A DNA stretch of 25,491 bases from UBA1731 sp964567665 (GCA_964567665.1 CAZMNN010000036.1:1-25491), one strand, 5' to 3'; numbered from the stretch's first letter, positions 15,816 to 24,337 are shown. Numbers and translations: made by a program. Notes: generated by a model from the letters alone, not told the origin.

Positions 15816-18083
15816 TCAATGCATCGGAAACGAGAACGACATCTCCTGCCGTGCCGTCGGGTGAACGTTCCCCTGCGCATCGCGCCAGGCGAATTCGACG
15901 CGCTGTCCGCCGAGGTTCGGCGAGAACGTCAGGTGGGTCAGTTTGAGGTGCGCGTCAGGCGAATCGGCCAAAACAGGATATCGCTGAGCCATTCGCGTCT
16001 CGAACCAGGCATAGCCGCCCTCCATGTAGACGCGCCCGGTACCGTAATTGTAGACCGGCGTCGCGCCGCCCCACTCTCCACCATAGCGCGTGAAGAGCGA
16101 GATGAAGTCACTGCGGTTGTCTACCCAGCGAAAGTCGCCGGCCTTGGCTTCGGTGAAGATCGGCACCTTGTCCATCGTGACCATGTTCGCGAAGAACATC
16201 GGTACGCTGAGCATATCGTGAAGCACGAAAAACCCTCTGTTGTCGTAGACGACAGCGCCAGCAAGTTTGCCATCCGCCTCTGGAAGGATTTCCGACCAGC
16301 GGCGGTCATCCCATGCTGTGCCGTTGCCGCGATAGATTCGGCTGGTGAAGGCAATGCCGCCTTCCATCACGAGATTGAAATCGTCTCGCCTGTCCTCCTC
16401 GCCTGTGCCTGATGTCGCCACGACAGCGAAATCGGCGGCATCGCTGAAAAAGCAGTCCGTGAACGACGCGAACGGCCGCCGCCCGGTCAACCGTGCAAGC
16501 AGTCCCCGCTTCGCACACGACATGACGACCTGGTGGCGTCCGCCCTTGAAGTGGAGGTTCGCGAAGCGCACGTCCGAAAATCCGCTGACGCGGAAGATGT
16601 CTTTCGTTTCGTCCGTCATCCGGAAGCCGCACGTGCCGTGGGCGACGAGCGAGACGCCGTCCGGCACGTCGAGTGTTTCCGAGACATTCACCCACGTGGC
16701 CGGGAAGACGAGCGTTGCGTTCTTCTGCTTCTGCGCGGCGGAGAAGAGGCGGCGCATAGCCTCCGTGTCGTCTGTCGTGATGTTGTCGTCAAGGCCGAAG
16801 TCCGTGGCCAGAAGCGTCGGACCGGCCTTGCGAGACGGCGCCTTTGGACGGACTGGGCGTTTCAGCGGCTTTTCCAGGATCTGCGTCTGGTAGCTCTCCT
16901 CCAAAGGAAAGTGCTTGAAGTAGCGGATCTCCGCGAGGTCCGCCTCGTTCCGTCCGCCAACATAGTGGATTGGATTCGCATGGCGGACGCCGCGCTCAGT
17001 CAGGCCAGCAACGCGCAGACGGTTCGGACACGTCTTCTGCTCAATCACGATCGGCGCATCATCGTCCGACGAACCGGATTCCACGGTGACGCCGTTGAGC
17101 GAGATCGCCGAGGCCCCGTACGCCGGAATCGTCGAGGAGCGGACGGTGCAGACGCCCGTGCCGTCATCCGTGCGGAAGGTCGAACTCTCGATGTCGAGCA
17201 TCGCGCCGGCGCGTTTCGTCTCGAACACGCTCTGTCGCACGTTCGCCGCCCGGCGCACAGTCACGTCGAGATCGTAGGCGTGGAGGCGGTTGCCTACGAG
17301 GAACGCCCCGCCCGGCGCACCCTTCGCCGTCGTTGCCCGCACCCGACGCATCACGGCGCCATCACACGCGAAGTCCGTCGCCCGTGCGCAGTTCTCGAAC
17401 GCGCAATCCTCGATTGTGAGGAGAGTGGAATTCGGCCAGCTGCCGCGTACGCCCGCGTAGCGCGGGTTCGGACGCAGGACATCGCTGTCCTTCTGCGCCA
17501 GATAGGGCGAAAGCGCACGTGACTGCCCGTTCGTCTTGAATGAGAACGAGAGGCATTCGATGGCGGCGGACGACGTGTCGGCGAAGCGGCATCCTTGAAT
17601 TGTGATGTGTGCGGTGTCGTTGTTCTGCGTCCAGAACCTGAGCGCCGTCGCGCCGCCCTCGAATGTGAGTCCACGCACAAAGCATCGGAACGCGCTGTGG
17701 AAATACAGGATGTCCCGGTCGGCGGCATTCATCAGGATTGTCGCCCGGTCTCCGCGCAGGACGGCGTCGCGCCGGACGAGCAGCGTCTCGCTCACGCGGT
17801 AGACGCCTTGGGGAAAGTAAACTTCGCGTATCGGCCCGTCACCGACTCCGCCGTTCTCCACGCACCGGTGTCCCACCCGCACTCGACGCGCAGCGTTTTC
17901 TTTCGCCGCCCGCGACAGCGCGGCGCGGATGGCCGCCGTGTCGTCAGCCACGCCGTCGCCTTTTGCGCCGAAGTCGCGCACGTTCAGGAACGGCTCGGTG
18001 GCATTGAGAGCCAATGCCGCGATCAGAGCGATTATCGCTGCAAGACCATGCTTCACAATTGAATGTTTCATTCCGGGATTCAT
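15816..18083 (-). CDS. Secreted two-domain pectate-lyase-like (Pectate_lyase_3) beta-helix protein
   Basis: This 755-residue protein has a signal peptide (hydrophobic 14-27, likely cut after LNA). It has two right-handed parallel beta-helix domains. The first opens NVRDFGAKGDGVADDTAAIRAAL at residue 34 with YFPQGVYRVSETL at 89-101; this is the Pectate_lyase_3 signature. The second opens TDFGLDDNITTDDTEAMRRL near 427 with LVFPATWVNVSETL. Turns such as LTIEDCAFENC mark helix coils. Such proteins cleave or bind acidic polysaccharides, including GH28-like and epimerase relatives; I cannot see a diagnostic catalytic motif. The start at 18083 is favoured because GAGAGG lies 9 bp upstream; Met5 lacks one. 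It sits 47 bp after the beta-strand protein gene and 25 bp before the DUF4832 gene. Confidence 0.86.
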   Translation of the reverse strand: MNPGMKHSIVKHGLAAIIALIAALALNATEPFLNVRDFGAKGDGVADDTAAIRAALSRAAKENAARRVRVGHRCVENGGVGDGPIREVYFPQGVYRVSETLLVRRDAVLRGDRATILMNAADRDILYFHSAFRCFVRGLTFEGGATALRFWTQNNDTAHITIQGCRFADTSSAAIECLSFSFKTNGQSRALSPYLAQKDSDVLRPNPRYAGVRGSWPNSTLLTIEDCAFENCARATDFACDGAVMRRVRATTAKGAPGGAFLVGNRLHAYDLDVTVRRAANVRQSVFETKRAGAMLDIESSTFRTDDGTGVCTVRSSTIPAYGASAISLNGVTVESGSSDDDAPIVIEQKTCPNRLRVAGLTERGVRHANPIHYVGGRNEADLAEIRYFKHFPLEESYQTQILEKPLKRPVRPKAPSRKAGPTLLATDFGLDDNITTDDTEAMRRLFSAAQKQKNATLVFPATWVNVSETLDVPDGVSLVAHGTCGFRMTDETKDIFRVSGFSDVRFANLHFKGGRHQVVMSCAKRGLLARLTGRRPFASFTDCFFSDAADFAVVATSGTGEEDRRDDFNLVMEGGIAFTSRIYRGNGTAWDDRRWSEILPEADGKLAGAVVYDNRGFFVLHDMLSVPMFFANMVTMDKVPIFTEAKAGDFRWVDNRSDFISLFTRYGGEWGGATPVYNYGTGRVYMEGGYAWFETRMAQRYPVLADSPDAHLKLTHLTFSPNLGGQRVEFAWRDAQGNVHPTARQEMSFSFPMH

Positions 18084-18130
18084 CTATGTCATCCTCTCGT
18101 TCTGTTTAATGTTCGTTGTCGTCGCCCGCA

Positions 18131-20629
18131 TCAGCGGACAATCAGCCTCATGCCTGTGCGTCTGTATGATACAACCGTTCCGGTGCCGCCAAAGTGGGTG
18201 CTGTCGGTGCGGACGGCCGTAGAGTCGGGAGATCCGCAGGTCTTGCCGTAGCGTACGGTGTTTCCGTCGATGGACAGCGCCTGCACCGATGCGGCGATGC
18301 CGTCGCCGAGCGTCAGTTTTCCGGAAAGCGCAATACGGCAGGTGCTCTCGTTTTCGGCAATCGGGCCAAAAACCTCTGAGCCGCAGGTCGCATCCACAAC
18401 GAGTTCCGCCCCTGCCGCAACGACGATCGCTCCTGTCCAGCTCGCAGATTCAAGCACAACCTTGCCGGAATTGACCGTGAGCGTTCCAGACGAAGTGGAT
18501 TTGCCGGTGAGCCGCAGCGTGTCCGTTCCGTTCCATGTCAGCGACGAGGCCTCGGTGAAAACCATATTGAGATCGTCGTCCGTGCCGCCCAGCACAAGTG
18601 TGCCAGTGCCGCCGAACGTGACTGCGCCCTTGCCGTAGTCGCCGCAGTTGACCGCTCCGGCCGGTGCGACCGTGCCGTCGAGCGGAACGATTACGTCCGG
18701 TTTGCCCGCCGCGTTCTTGAAGTTCAGCGTCAGCGTCGCGTTTGTGAGATCCGGCGCGGCGTTCGCACCCCAGTTCGCCGGATTGGTGAATGAGCCTGTC
18801 GTACCATTGCCAGTCCAGATCCAGACGGGATCGTGCGCCGTGACCGTGACTGTGCCACCCTGCGCATCGTCCGCCTCGTTTCGTCCTGCCTTCAGCCAGT
18901 CGACCTCGGTTGCGCCAGCGACGCCCGCGCCCGTGTGGCAGTAGACGCCCGCCGGCAGATCTACGTCCTCGACGAATGCGTGTTTCACGGTCAGGTCTGC
19001 GCCTGTCGATAGACGGATGCCGTCGCCTGTCACGTCATGTACGTCAAGCGTCATCTCCGGATTGAACGTGGCACCGGACTCAATCGAGACGGATCCCGCG
19101 CCCGTGCATTCGATTCCGCCGAGGTTGGGGTATTTCGCCTCGGCGGTGAACGTCAGCGCGTTCTTCTCCGTTCCGATCCAGCCCGTGAGGTCGCCTTCGT
19201 CTGCGAACTTCAGCCCGGCATTGTTGCCGGATCCGTTATCATAGGCGTAGACGGAGAGCATCCCGCTCAGGAGCGGCATCGTGTGGACAACGTTTTCGTG
19301 GTTGCCGACGTGCAGTGTCGCCGGACGTTCCGATGACTTGACCGTGAAGTCGTGCGGCCCGTTTCCGTAGAATGCGATGCCGGAGATCGTCTGGTCGTGT
19401 CCATGCAGATCAAGGAACGAATCAGTCGTCGTTCCCGCATCCCACCCGACCATGATTGCACCCTTGGGCAGTATGTCCGCCGATAGAAGGTGGAAGTGCT
19501 GCCGCGACCGAGGCGCGAGTTTCCAGGCGTGTTCGCAGGAGACCGGCCCGCCCAGGCGCACGTCAGCCTTGGCCAGGCTGCCTGCAGGGAGCAGACTGAT
19601 GGCCGGCGGTGCGTTCCAAGCCGTTGACGGGCAGAATCGTCCGCGAACCTCGAAGTGGAACGTGCCGACCGGCGAATATGTGTAGATGCTCATGTGTGCA
19701 CCGTTTCCATCGATGCAGACGCAGTCGCCAAGGAACACATATCCCGAACGGCGGTTCGTGCCGATGTTGCCGCACGTAAGCGCCAGAGTGTTGAACCCTG
19801 CACTTGCGGTGTAGGAGACGTCGTCCAGGAATGTGACGAGACCGTCTTCATCAGAGGAAACGGGGTTCGCCCCGATTTCGGTGTTGCCGAAGAGGTTGAC
19901 GGTGCCGGCGACCTCCGCCGCTCCGTAGAAGGTCAGCTTGCCGCAGTCGGTGGAGTTGGTCGATGCCTTGCCATGGACGTTGACCGTGCAGTCGTCCGCG
20001 CCAAACGGGAATTGCGTCACGCCACCCGTCGTTCCGACGACCTGGACGGGCGAACGGAACGTCCACGTGCCGTGAAAGTTCGGATGCGACCGAAAGATCA
20101 TCTCCTTGCCGTTTTCGCTCATGACGAGGATTTCACCCGAACCGCGGAAGATGTCGTTTTTGTCGGACGTGACGGCGCCGTTCGCCGGTCGAATCGTCAG
20201 GCGAGCACCCGCCGCCACCTCGTGCGGCGTATAGAGATAGAGCTGGCCGGACTGCACGTTGACGATCTGCGACTCCGTTCCCGTCACGGAGATCTTGCAG
20301 CCGCTGTTGGCCGTGATTACGCCGCCACACGTATTGGTGTAGTAGAAGTTCTCCATGGAGAAACTGAATGTCCAAATGATTACATTGGAACTCGTCGGCG
20401 AGATGACGACCGTGTCGCCCTCGACCGGGACTTGCCCGTCCTGCCAATTTGCGGAGTTGTTCGTGTAGAGAAAGCCGTCGATGGCTTCCGCACCTGTCCA
20501 GACGCAGGTTTTCGCGTCCGCAGCGAGCAGTGCGGCAAGAGATGCCGCAGCAACTGCAATTCTTTTCAGTGCGCATCGATATGCAGTTCTTGATGACGGA
20601 CTTTCCGCATATTGCATTTCAGTTGTCAT
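18131..20629 (-). CDS. Large secreted beta-strand-rich 'WTG...W' protein
   Basis: This 832-residue protein has a signal peptide with a long n-region (hydrophobic 24-38, likely cut after ADA). The mature part is Gly/Thr/Ser/Asn-rich beta strand. Two copies of a recognisable module occur: CVWTG...TNNSANWQDGQVP near residue 42, and WIWTGNGTTGSFTNPANWGANAAP in the C-terminal third. They resemble the modules of autotransporter-associated beta-strand and PEP-CTERM-type surface proteins. The chain ends RRTGMRLIVR, with no transmembrane anchor or barrel. No enzyme motif is visible; adhesin, glycan-binding or structural roles are all possible. GAGGAG supports the start. It is the first gene of the operon with the beta-helix and DUF4832 genes. 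Confidence 0.8.
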   Translation of the reverse strand: MTTEMQYAESPSSRTAYRCALKRIAVAAASLAALLAADAKTCVWTGAEAIDGFLYTNNSANWQDGQVPVEGDTVVISPTSSNVIIWTFSFSMENFYYTNTCGGVITANSGCKISVTGTESQIVNVQSGQLYLYTPHEVAAGARLTIRPANGAVTSDKNDIFRGSGEILVMSENGKEMIFRSHPNFHGTWTFRSPVQVVGTTGGVTQFPFGADDCTVNVHGKASTNSTDCGKLTFYGAAEVAGTVNLFGNTEIGANPVSSDEDGLVTFLDDVSYTASAGFNTLALTCGNIGTNRRSGYVFLGDCVCIDGNGAHMSIYTYSPVGTFHFEVRGRFCPSTAWNAPPAISLLPAGSLAKADVRLGGPVSCEHAWKLAPRSRQHFHLLSADILPKGAIMVGWDAGTTTDSFLDLHGHDQTISGIAFYGNGPHDFTVKSSERPATLHVGNHENVVHTMPLLSGMLSVYAYDNGSGNNAGLKFADEGDLTGWIGTEKNALTFTAEAKYPNLGGIECTGAGSVSIESGATFNPEMTLDVHDVTGDGIRLSTGADLTVKHAFVEDVDLPAGVYCHTGAGVAGATEVDWLKAGRNEADDAQGGTVTVTAHDPVWIWTGNGTTGSFTNPANWGANAAPDLTNATLTLNFKNAAGKPDVIVPLDGTVAPAGAVNCGDYGKGAVTFGGTGTLVLGGTDDDLNMVFTEASSLTWNGTDTLRLTGKSTSSGTLTVNSGKVVLESASWTGAIVVAAGAELVVDATCGSEVFGPIAENESTCRIALSGKLTLGDGIAASVQALSIDGNTVRYGKTCGSPDSTAVRTDSTHFGGTGTVVSYRRTGMRLIVR

Positions 20630-20694
20630 TGCGTTCTCCTCACACGAATTGATTCTGGTTTGAGTTTAATTTATGGAAGTTGCCGTTCATCGCC

Positions 20695-20729
20695 GCAGTT
20701 GCGACAACGTGCGCCTTTCGCACAACTGC
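20695..20729 (-). promoter_or_regulatory. 5'-end stem-loop in the leader of the secreted operon
   Basis: GCAGTTG (20695-20701) is complementary to CAACTGC (20723-20729), and inside it gtgcg (20709-20713) pairs with cgcac (20719-20723). The predicted transcription start from the -10 at 20735-20740 is about 20728, so this hairpin would form at the extreme 5' end of the mRNA, as RNA-stabilising 5' hairpins do. A leader of about 65 nt remains before the Shine-Dalgarno. A protein operator is an alternative. Confidence 0.4.
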
Positions 20730-20734
20730 TCGGT

Positions 20735-20763
20735 AAGGTATCATAAAGCCGATTTGCGGTCAA
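20735..20763 (-). promoter_or_regulatory. Promoter for the three-gene secreted operon
   Basis: On the minus strand TTGACC (20758-20763), a 17-bp spacer and TACCTT (20735-20740), the latter preceded by TGA. The -35 is good, the -10 moderate. It lies about 106 bp upstream of the beta-strand protein ATG. Confidence 0.5.
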
Positions 20764-20794
20764 CGGCTAAATTTAATATATCTGCCATAAATTA

Positions 20795-20804
20795 CCCCCC
20801 CCCC
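20795..20804 (+). repeat. C10 homopolymer in the divergent intergenic region
   Basis: Ten consecutive C residues sit 31 bp upstream of the -35 of the minus-strand secreted operon. The non-coding stretch 20630-20967 otherwise holds the two divergent promoters, the leader hairpin and nothing recognisable as a gene; small open frames inside it are in T-rich or repeat-like sequence. Confidence 0.9.
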
Positions 20805-20951
20805 TAACTTTTTGCACATTTGTCTTTCGGTTGGAGTGGTGCGGCTTCAACCTATCCATTCCCTCTCCCCTTGTCGCAGATTGCGGCACATTGCTTAAAT
20901 GGCAGATGGCTCGCCGACCGTCATCAGTTGGCATTATTGCGGTCTTTTTTG

Positions 20952-20960
20952 TGCTATAAT
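20952..20960 (+). promoter_or_regulatory. Extended -10 promoter, apparently inherited from an AAA-ATPase-like gene
   Basis: TGC-TATAAT at 20952-20960 is a perfect extended -10. The ATG at 20968 starts seven bases after it, predicting a leaderless transcript; another in-frame ATG overlaps the -10 at 20959. A -35-like TTGGCA lies at 20928-20933, a long 21-bp spacer. No Shine-Dalgarno is present. Confidence 0.6.
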
Positions 20961-20967
20961 GGCGAAC

Positions 20968-21114
20968 ATGGAAAAGATTGCGACAGACATCTACTCGTTC
21001 GAGGAACTGCGGAAGGACGGTTGCATATACGTTGACAAGGCGGATCGCATTCCGCCGCTTGTCGACAAGTCGTGCGGAAAGCAGTTCTTTCTCGCACGGC
21101 CGCGCCGGTTCGGT
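20968..21114 (+). pseudogene. N-terminal remnant of an AAA-ATPase-like (PF09820) gene
   Basis: The first 49 codons read as the canonical beginning of the PF09820/DUF1703 AAA-ATPase-like family: MEKIATDIYSFEELRKDG, then IYVDKADRI, then GKQFFLARPRRFG. In intact members RPRRFG continues directly into GKS of the Walker-A loop; here the similarity stops exactly after RPRRFG. The rest of the gene (ATP-binding domain and C-terminal nuclease-like domain) is absent. The remnant is in frame with the following oxidoreductase and supplies its only visible promoter and start. Confidence 0.82.
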
Positions 21115-22896
21115 TGTTGTCGAGCTGTACGGAGCGTGTTGTGTGCGGTGGTGTTTGGCGCGGGCATGTTGCACGGGGCTGCTACGGTGGAGCGCGACGT
21201 CGTAATCTACGGGTCGTCGCCGGCGGCGCTGACCGCCGCCATTGCGGCGCAGAACCTCGGCAAGAGCGCCGTTATCGTCTGTCCCGAAACGCGCATCGGC
21301 GGTTTGACGACGGGCGGGCTTGGGCAGACGGACATCGGCAACAAGTCGGCGTTCGGCGGCCTGGCGCTGCAGTTCTACCGCGACGTCGCGACCCACTACC
21401 GCGATCCGGCGAACTGGACGCGGGAGAAGCGTACGGACTATCTGCCGGACGGGCAGTGTGCGGGAACGGCCGGCGGCGATTCGATGTGGACGTTCGAGCC
21501 GTCGGCCGCGCTCAAGATCCTTGAGTCGTGGGAGCGCCGCCACAGGCTGACGATCGTCCGCGACGAATGGCTCGACCGCGCGCAGGGCGTGGAGAAGGTT
21601 GACGGGCGAATCGCGTCCATCCGCATGTTGTCCGGCAGGACGTTCAAAGGGCGGATGTTCGTCGACGCGACGTACGAGGGCGACTTGATGGCGGCGGCCG
21701 GCGTCTCCTACGTCGTCGGACGCGAGGCCAACTCGGTCTATGGCGAGACGATCAGCGGCATCCAGGTCCGGCGGTCGGTCAACCACCAGTTTGCGAAGGG
21801 CGTCGACCCGTATGTCGTGAAGGGCGATCCGTCGTCGGGCCTGCTGCCGTACGTCGAGCCGTACAACCCGGACGAGCGGGACGGCGACGGCGACCGCCGC
21901 GTCCAGGCGTACTGCTTCCGCATGTGCCTGACGGACGACCCGGCGAACCGGATCCCCTTCGCGCGTCCGGCCGGGTACAATCCGCAGAACTACGAACTTC
22001 TCCTGCGCGACCTGGAGGCGACCGCCGCGAATCTGCGCCCCGGACGCTATGTGATCCCATGGATCAACTCGCGGATGCCCAACCGGAAGACGGACACGAA
22101 CAACGGGCGTGGATTCTCGACGGACTTCATCGGACAGAACTGGGACTGGCCGGAGGCGTCGTACGAGGAACGGGCGCGGATTTTCAAGGCGCACCTCGAC
22201 TACCAGCGCGGCCTTCTCTGGACGCTTGCGAACAATCCGCGCGTGCCGGCGGCGACCCGCGCGGAAGTCGCGCGGTGGGGAACGTGCCGCGACGAGTTCA
22301 CGGACGGCCCCGGCGACGGCTGGCAGAGCCAGCTCTACGTGCGCGAGGCGCGGCGGCTCGTCGGAGACGTGGTGATGACGGAACACCACTGTCGCGGACG
22401 CGACAAGGCGGCGCGTCCCGTCGCCCTGGCCGCGTACACGATGGATTCGCACAACGTCCGCCGTCGCGTCGGCGCGGACGGCTTCGTCCACAACGAGGGG
22501 AACATCGAGGATTTCAAGGGGCAGGACGGCCGGCGTTTCCGTCCGTTCGGCATCGACTACGGCGCGGTCGTGCCGAAGCGGGGGGAATGCGGCAACCTGT
22601 TCGTGCCCGTCTGCCTGTCGGCGTCCCACATGGCGTTCGGGTCGATTCGCATGGAGCCGGTGTTCTTCGCGCTCGGACAGGTCGTGGGCACTGCGGCCGC
22701 ACAGGCGATCGACGCCGCGTGTGCCGTCCAAGAACTGCCCTATCCGCCGTTGCGCGCACGTCTTCTGGCGGACGGACAGGTCGTTGAGTTCCCGGCGGCG
22801 AAGTGCGCCACGTCCGGCAAGCGCGTCACGCTGATCGGTTTTGCGTTCTCGAAAAAGCGCCATACGATAGTCTCCTCCGCCATCGAACCGCTTTGA
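20968..22896 (+). CDS. FAD-dependent oxidoreductase (PF12831) with a foreign in-frame N-terminal extension
   Basis: This 642-residue product has residues 1-49 from a truncated AAA-ATPase-like gene. A normal export-type hydrophobic segment follows (about 57-71, ending HGA), then the FAD_oxidored domain. The FAD-binding strand-loop is DVVIYGSSPAALTAAIAAQNLGK at 77-99, a GxxPA variant of the GxGxxG loop, followed by RIGGLTTGGLGQTD. Other family landmarks are FVDATYEGDLMAAAGV and the C-terminal RMEPVFFALGQVVGTAAAQAID. The family occurs in secreted glycan-degradation loci; substrates are mostly unknown. With 56 residues ahead of it, the signal segment may not function, unless translation starts internally (GTG at 21136). 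A GH13 gene follows 28 bp downstream. Enzyme family is sure; the true N-terminus is not. Confidence 0.88.
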   Translation: MEKIATDIYSFEELRKDGCIYVDKADRIPPLVDKSCGKQFFLARPRRFGCCRAVRSVLCAVVFGAGMLHGAATVERDVVIYGSSPAALTAAIAAQNLGKSAVIVCPETRIGGLTTGGLGQTDIGNKSAFGGLALQFYRDVATHYRDPANWTREKRTDYLPDGQCAGTAGGDSMWTFEPSAALKILESWERRHRLTIVRDEWLDRAQGVEKVDGRIASIRMLSGRTFKGRMFVDATYEGDLMAAAGVSYVVGREANSVYGETISGIQVRRSVNHQFAKGVDPYVVKGDPSSGLLPYVEPYNPDERDGDGDRRVQAYCFRMCLTDDPANRIPFARPAGYNPQNYELLLRDLEATAANLRPGRYVIPWINSRMPNRKTDTNNGRGFSTDFIGQNWDWPEASYEERARIFKAHLDYQRGLLWTLANNPRVPAATRAEVARWGTCRDEFTDGPGDGWQSQLYVREARRLVGDVVMTEHHCRGRDKAARPVALAAYTMDSHNVRRRVGADGFVHNEGNIEDFKGQDGRRFRPFGIDYGAVVPKRGECGNLFVPVCLSASHMAFGSIRMEPVFFALGQVVGTAAAQAIDAACAVQELPYPPLRARLLADGQVVEFPAAKCATSGKRVTLIGFAFSKKRHTIVSSAIEPL

Positions 22897-22924
22897 CTTA
22901 AGAAAAAAGGAAGAGGTATTCAAC

Positions 22925-24337
22925 ATGAAGAAAATGATTCTACTCGGTGCGCTGATGGGCGCATTTACGGGATGGGGCGCGATGCGTCCGACACCGGACT
23001 ACCTGAAAAAGGCCACGGTCTACCAGATCGTGCTGCGCAACTTCACCCGCGACGGCAACTTCAAGGCCGCGACGGAAATGCTCGACCACGTGCGAAGTGT
23101 GGGCGTCGACATCGTCTACCTTACGCCGTTCGTGGAGATGGACTGCGATATGGACGAATCCGGCTGGTCCGCCCGGCAGAAACTGAGCGGGTTCGGTTCG
23201 CCCAAGAACGCCTACCGCATCTCGAACTACGACAAGATCGACCCTGAATACGGCAAGGACGCCGATTTCAAGGCCTTCAACGACAAGGCCCATGCGTTGG
23301 GCATGAAGGTCTACATGGATCTCGTCTATCTGCACTGCGGGCCGAACAATGTGATGAAGGACATGTTCCACGACGCTTTCCAGAAGAACGCGGACGGCAC
23401 GGTGCGCACGACCGTATGGCACTTCCCGTTCGTGAACTTCCAGTCGAAGGGCGTACGCAAGTACCTGATCGATTCGATGCTCCACTGGATGAGCCTTGGC
23501 TGCGACGGCTTCCGCTGCGACGTTGGCGACGGCGTGCCGCTCGACTTCTGGGTGGAGGCCGTGACGGCGTGCCAGAAGGTCAACCCCGAACTCGTGATGA
23601 TCAACGAGGGGCAGAATCCCGAATACCTGAAAAAGGCGTTCGACGCCTGCTATGCCTGGCCGTGGAGTTTCTCTATTCGCAACTTTCTCACGCCGAGCCT
23701 ACCCGAACAGAAGAGCGCGACGCACAAGACTCTCGACAAGAAGATGGTGGACGTCCGCACCTACGAGGCGAAGATTCCGAAGGACTCGCTCATGTTCTGC
23801 TTTATGGACAACCACGACACGGCGAACGACGACTGGGACAACCGTTTCGACCGCGTCCATCCCGTCGAGGCCGGCAACGCGGCGTTCGTCCTCACGTTCC
23901 TGCGGCGCGGTCTGCCGCTCGTCTTCAACGGAAACGAAGTCGCGGACAACGCGCGCAACTCGTTCTTTGCGCCCGTCGAACATCCCGCCCGCGCCTACAA
24001 GACGATCGACTGGGCGCGCACCGTGCAGCCGGCCGGGCAGAAGCGACTTGCGCTCATCCGTGCGTTGGCGAAACTCCGTCACGACGACCCCGTCTTCTAC
24101 GATGGCGACATGGACTGGGTGACGGCCGGCGAGGCGAAGGGCGCAATCGCGTTCGTGCGCCGTCTGGGCGACCGGCGCGTATTCGTGACGGCGAACCTGA
24201 CGAATGGGGATGTCGCGTTTACGCCGGAGAATGTCGCGCTCGCCGACGGACAGAAGACGATGATGTCCGAAAACGCACGAGTCGTCTCTGGCGCCGTCCA
24301 GTTGGGGCCGTACGGCTATCTCGTGCAGACGTTCTGA
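22925..24337 (+). CDS. Secreted alpha-amylase family (GH13) protein
   Basis: This 470-residue protein has a signal peptide (MKKMILLGALMGAFTGWGA) and a GH13 (beta/alpha)8 barrel opening TVYQIVLRNFTRDGNF. All four conserved regions are present: MDLVYLHCG (His137 in the usual NH position), GFRCDVGD with nucleophile Asp199, MINEGQ with acid/base Glu228, and MDNHDT with His297 and transition-state stabiliser Asp298. A short C-terminal beta domain ends GPYGYLVQTF. The enzyme should act on alpha-glucosidic bonds by a retaining mechanism; subfamily and specificity (maltodextrin, trehalose-type, transferase) cannot be fixed. The Leu where region I usually has Asn (VxNH) is a deviation. GGAAGAGG precedes the ATG. 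It lies 28 bp after the oxidoreductase, so probably one operon. Confidence 0.92.
   Translation: MKKMILLGALMGAFTGWGAMRPTPDYLKKATVYQIVLRNFTRDGNFKAATEMLDHVRSVGVDIVYLTPFVEMDCDMDESGWSARQKLSGFGSPKNAYRISNYDKIDPEYGKDADFKAFNDKAHALGMKVYMDLVYLHCGPNNVMKDMFHDAFQKNADGTVRTTVWHFPFVNFQSKGVRKYLIDSMLHWMSLGCDGFRCDVGDGVPLDFWVEAVTACQKVNPELVMINEGQNPEYLKKAFDACYAWPWSFSIRNFLTPSLPEQKSATHKTLDKKMVDVRTYEAKIPKDSLMFCFMDNHDTANDDWDNRFDRVHPVEAGNAAFVLTFLRRGLPLVFNGNEVADNARNSFFAPVEHPARAYKTIDWARTVQPAGQKRLALIRALAKLRHDDPVFYDGDMDWVTAGEAKGAIAFVRRLGDRRVFVTANLTNGDVAFTPENVALADGQKTMMSENARVVSGAVQLGPYGYLVQTF

Noticed and set aside
14297..15946. A 549-codon plus-strand open frame over the DUF4832 gene
   Set aside because: It is antisense to a signal-peptide protein with recognised domains and a good ribosome-binding site.
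20773..22926. A 717-codon antisense open frame over the FAD oxidoreductase
   Set aside because: It is the complement of a gene with clear FAD-binding motifs, the translation is Arg-rich and no family is recognisable.
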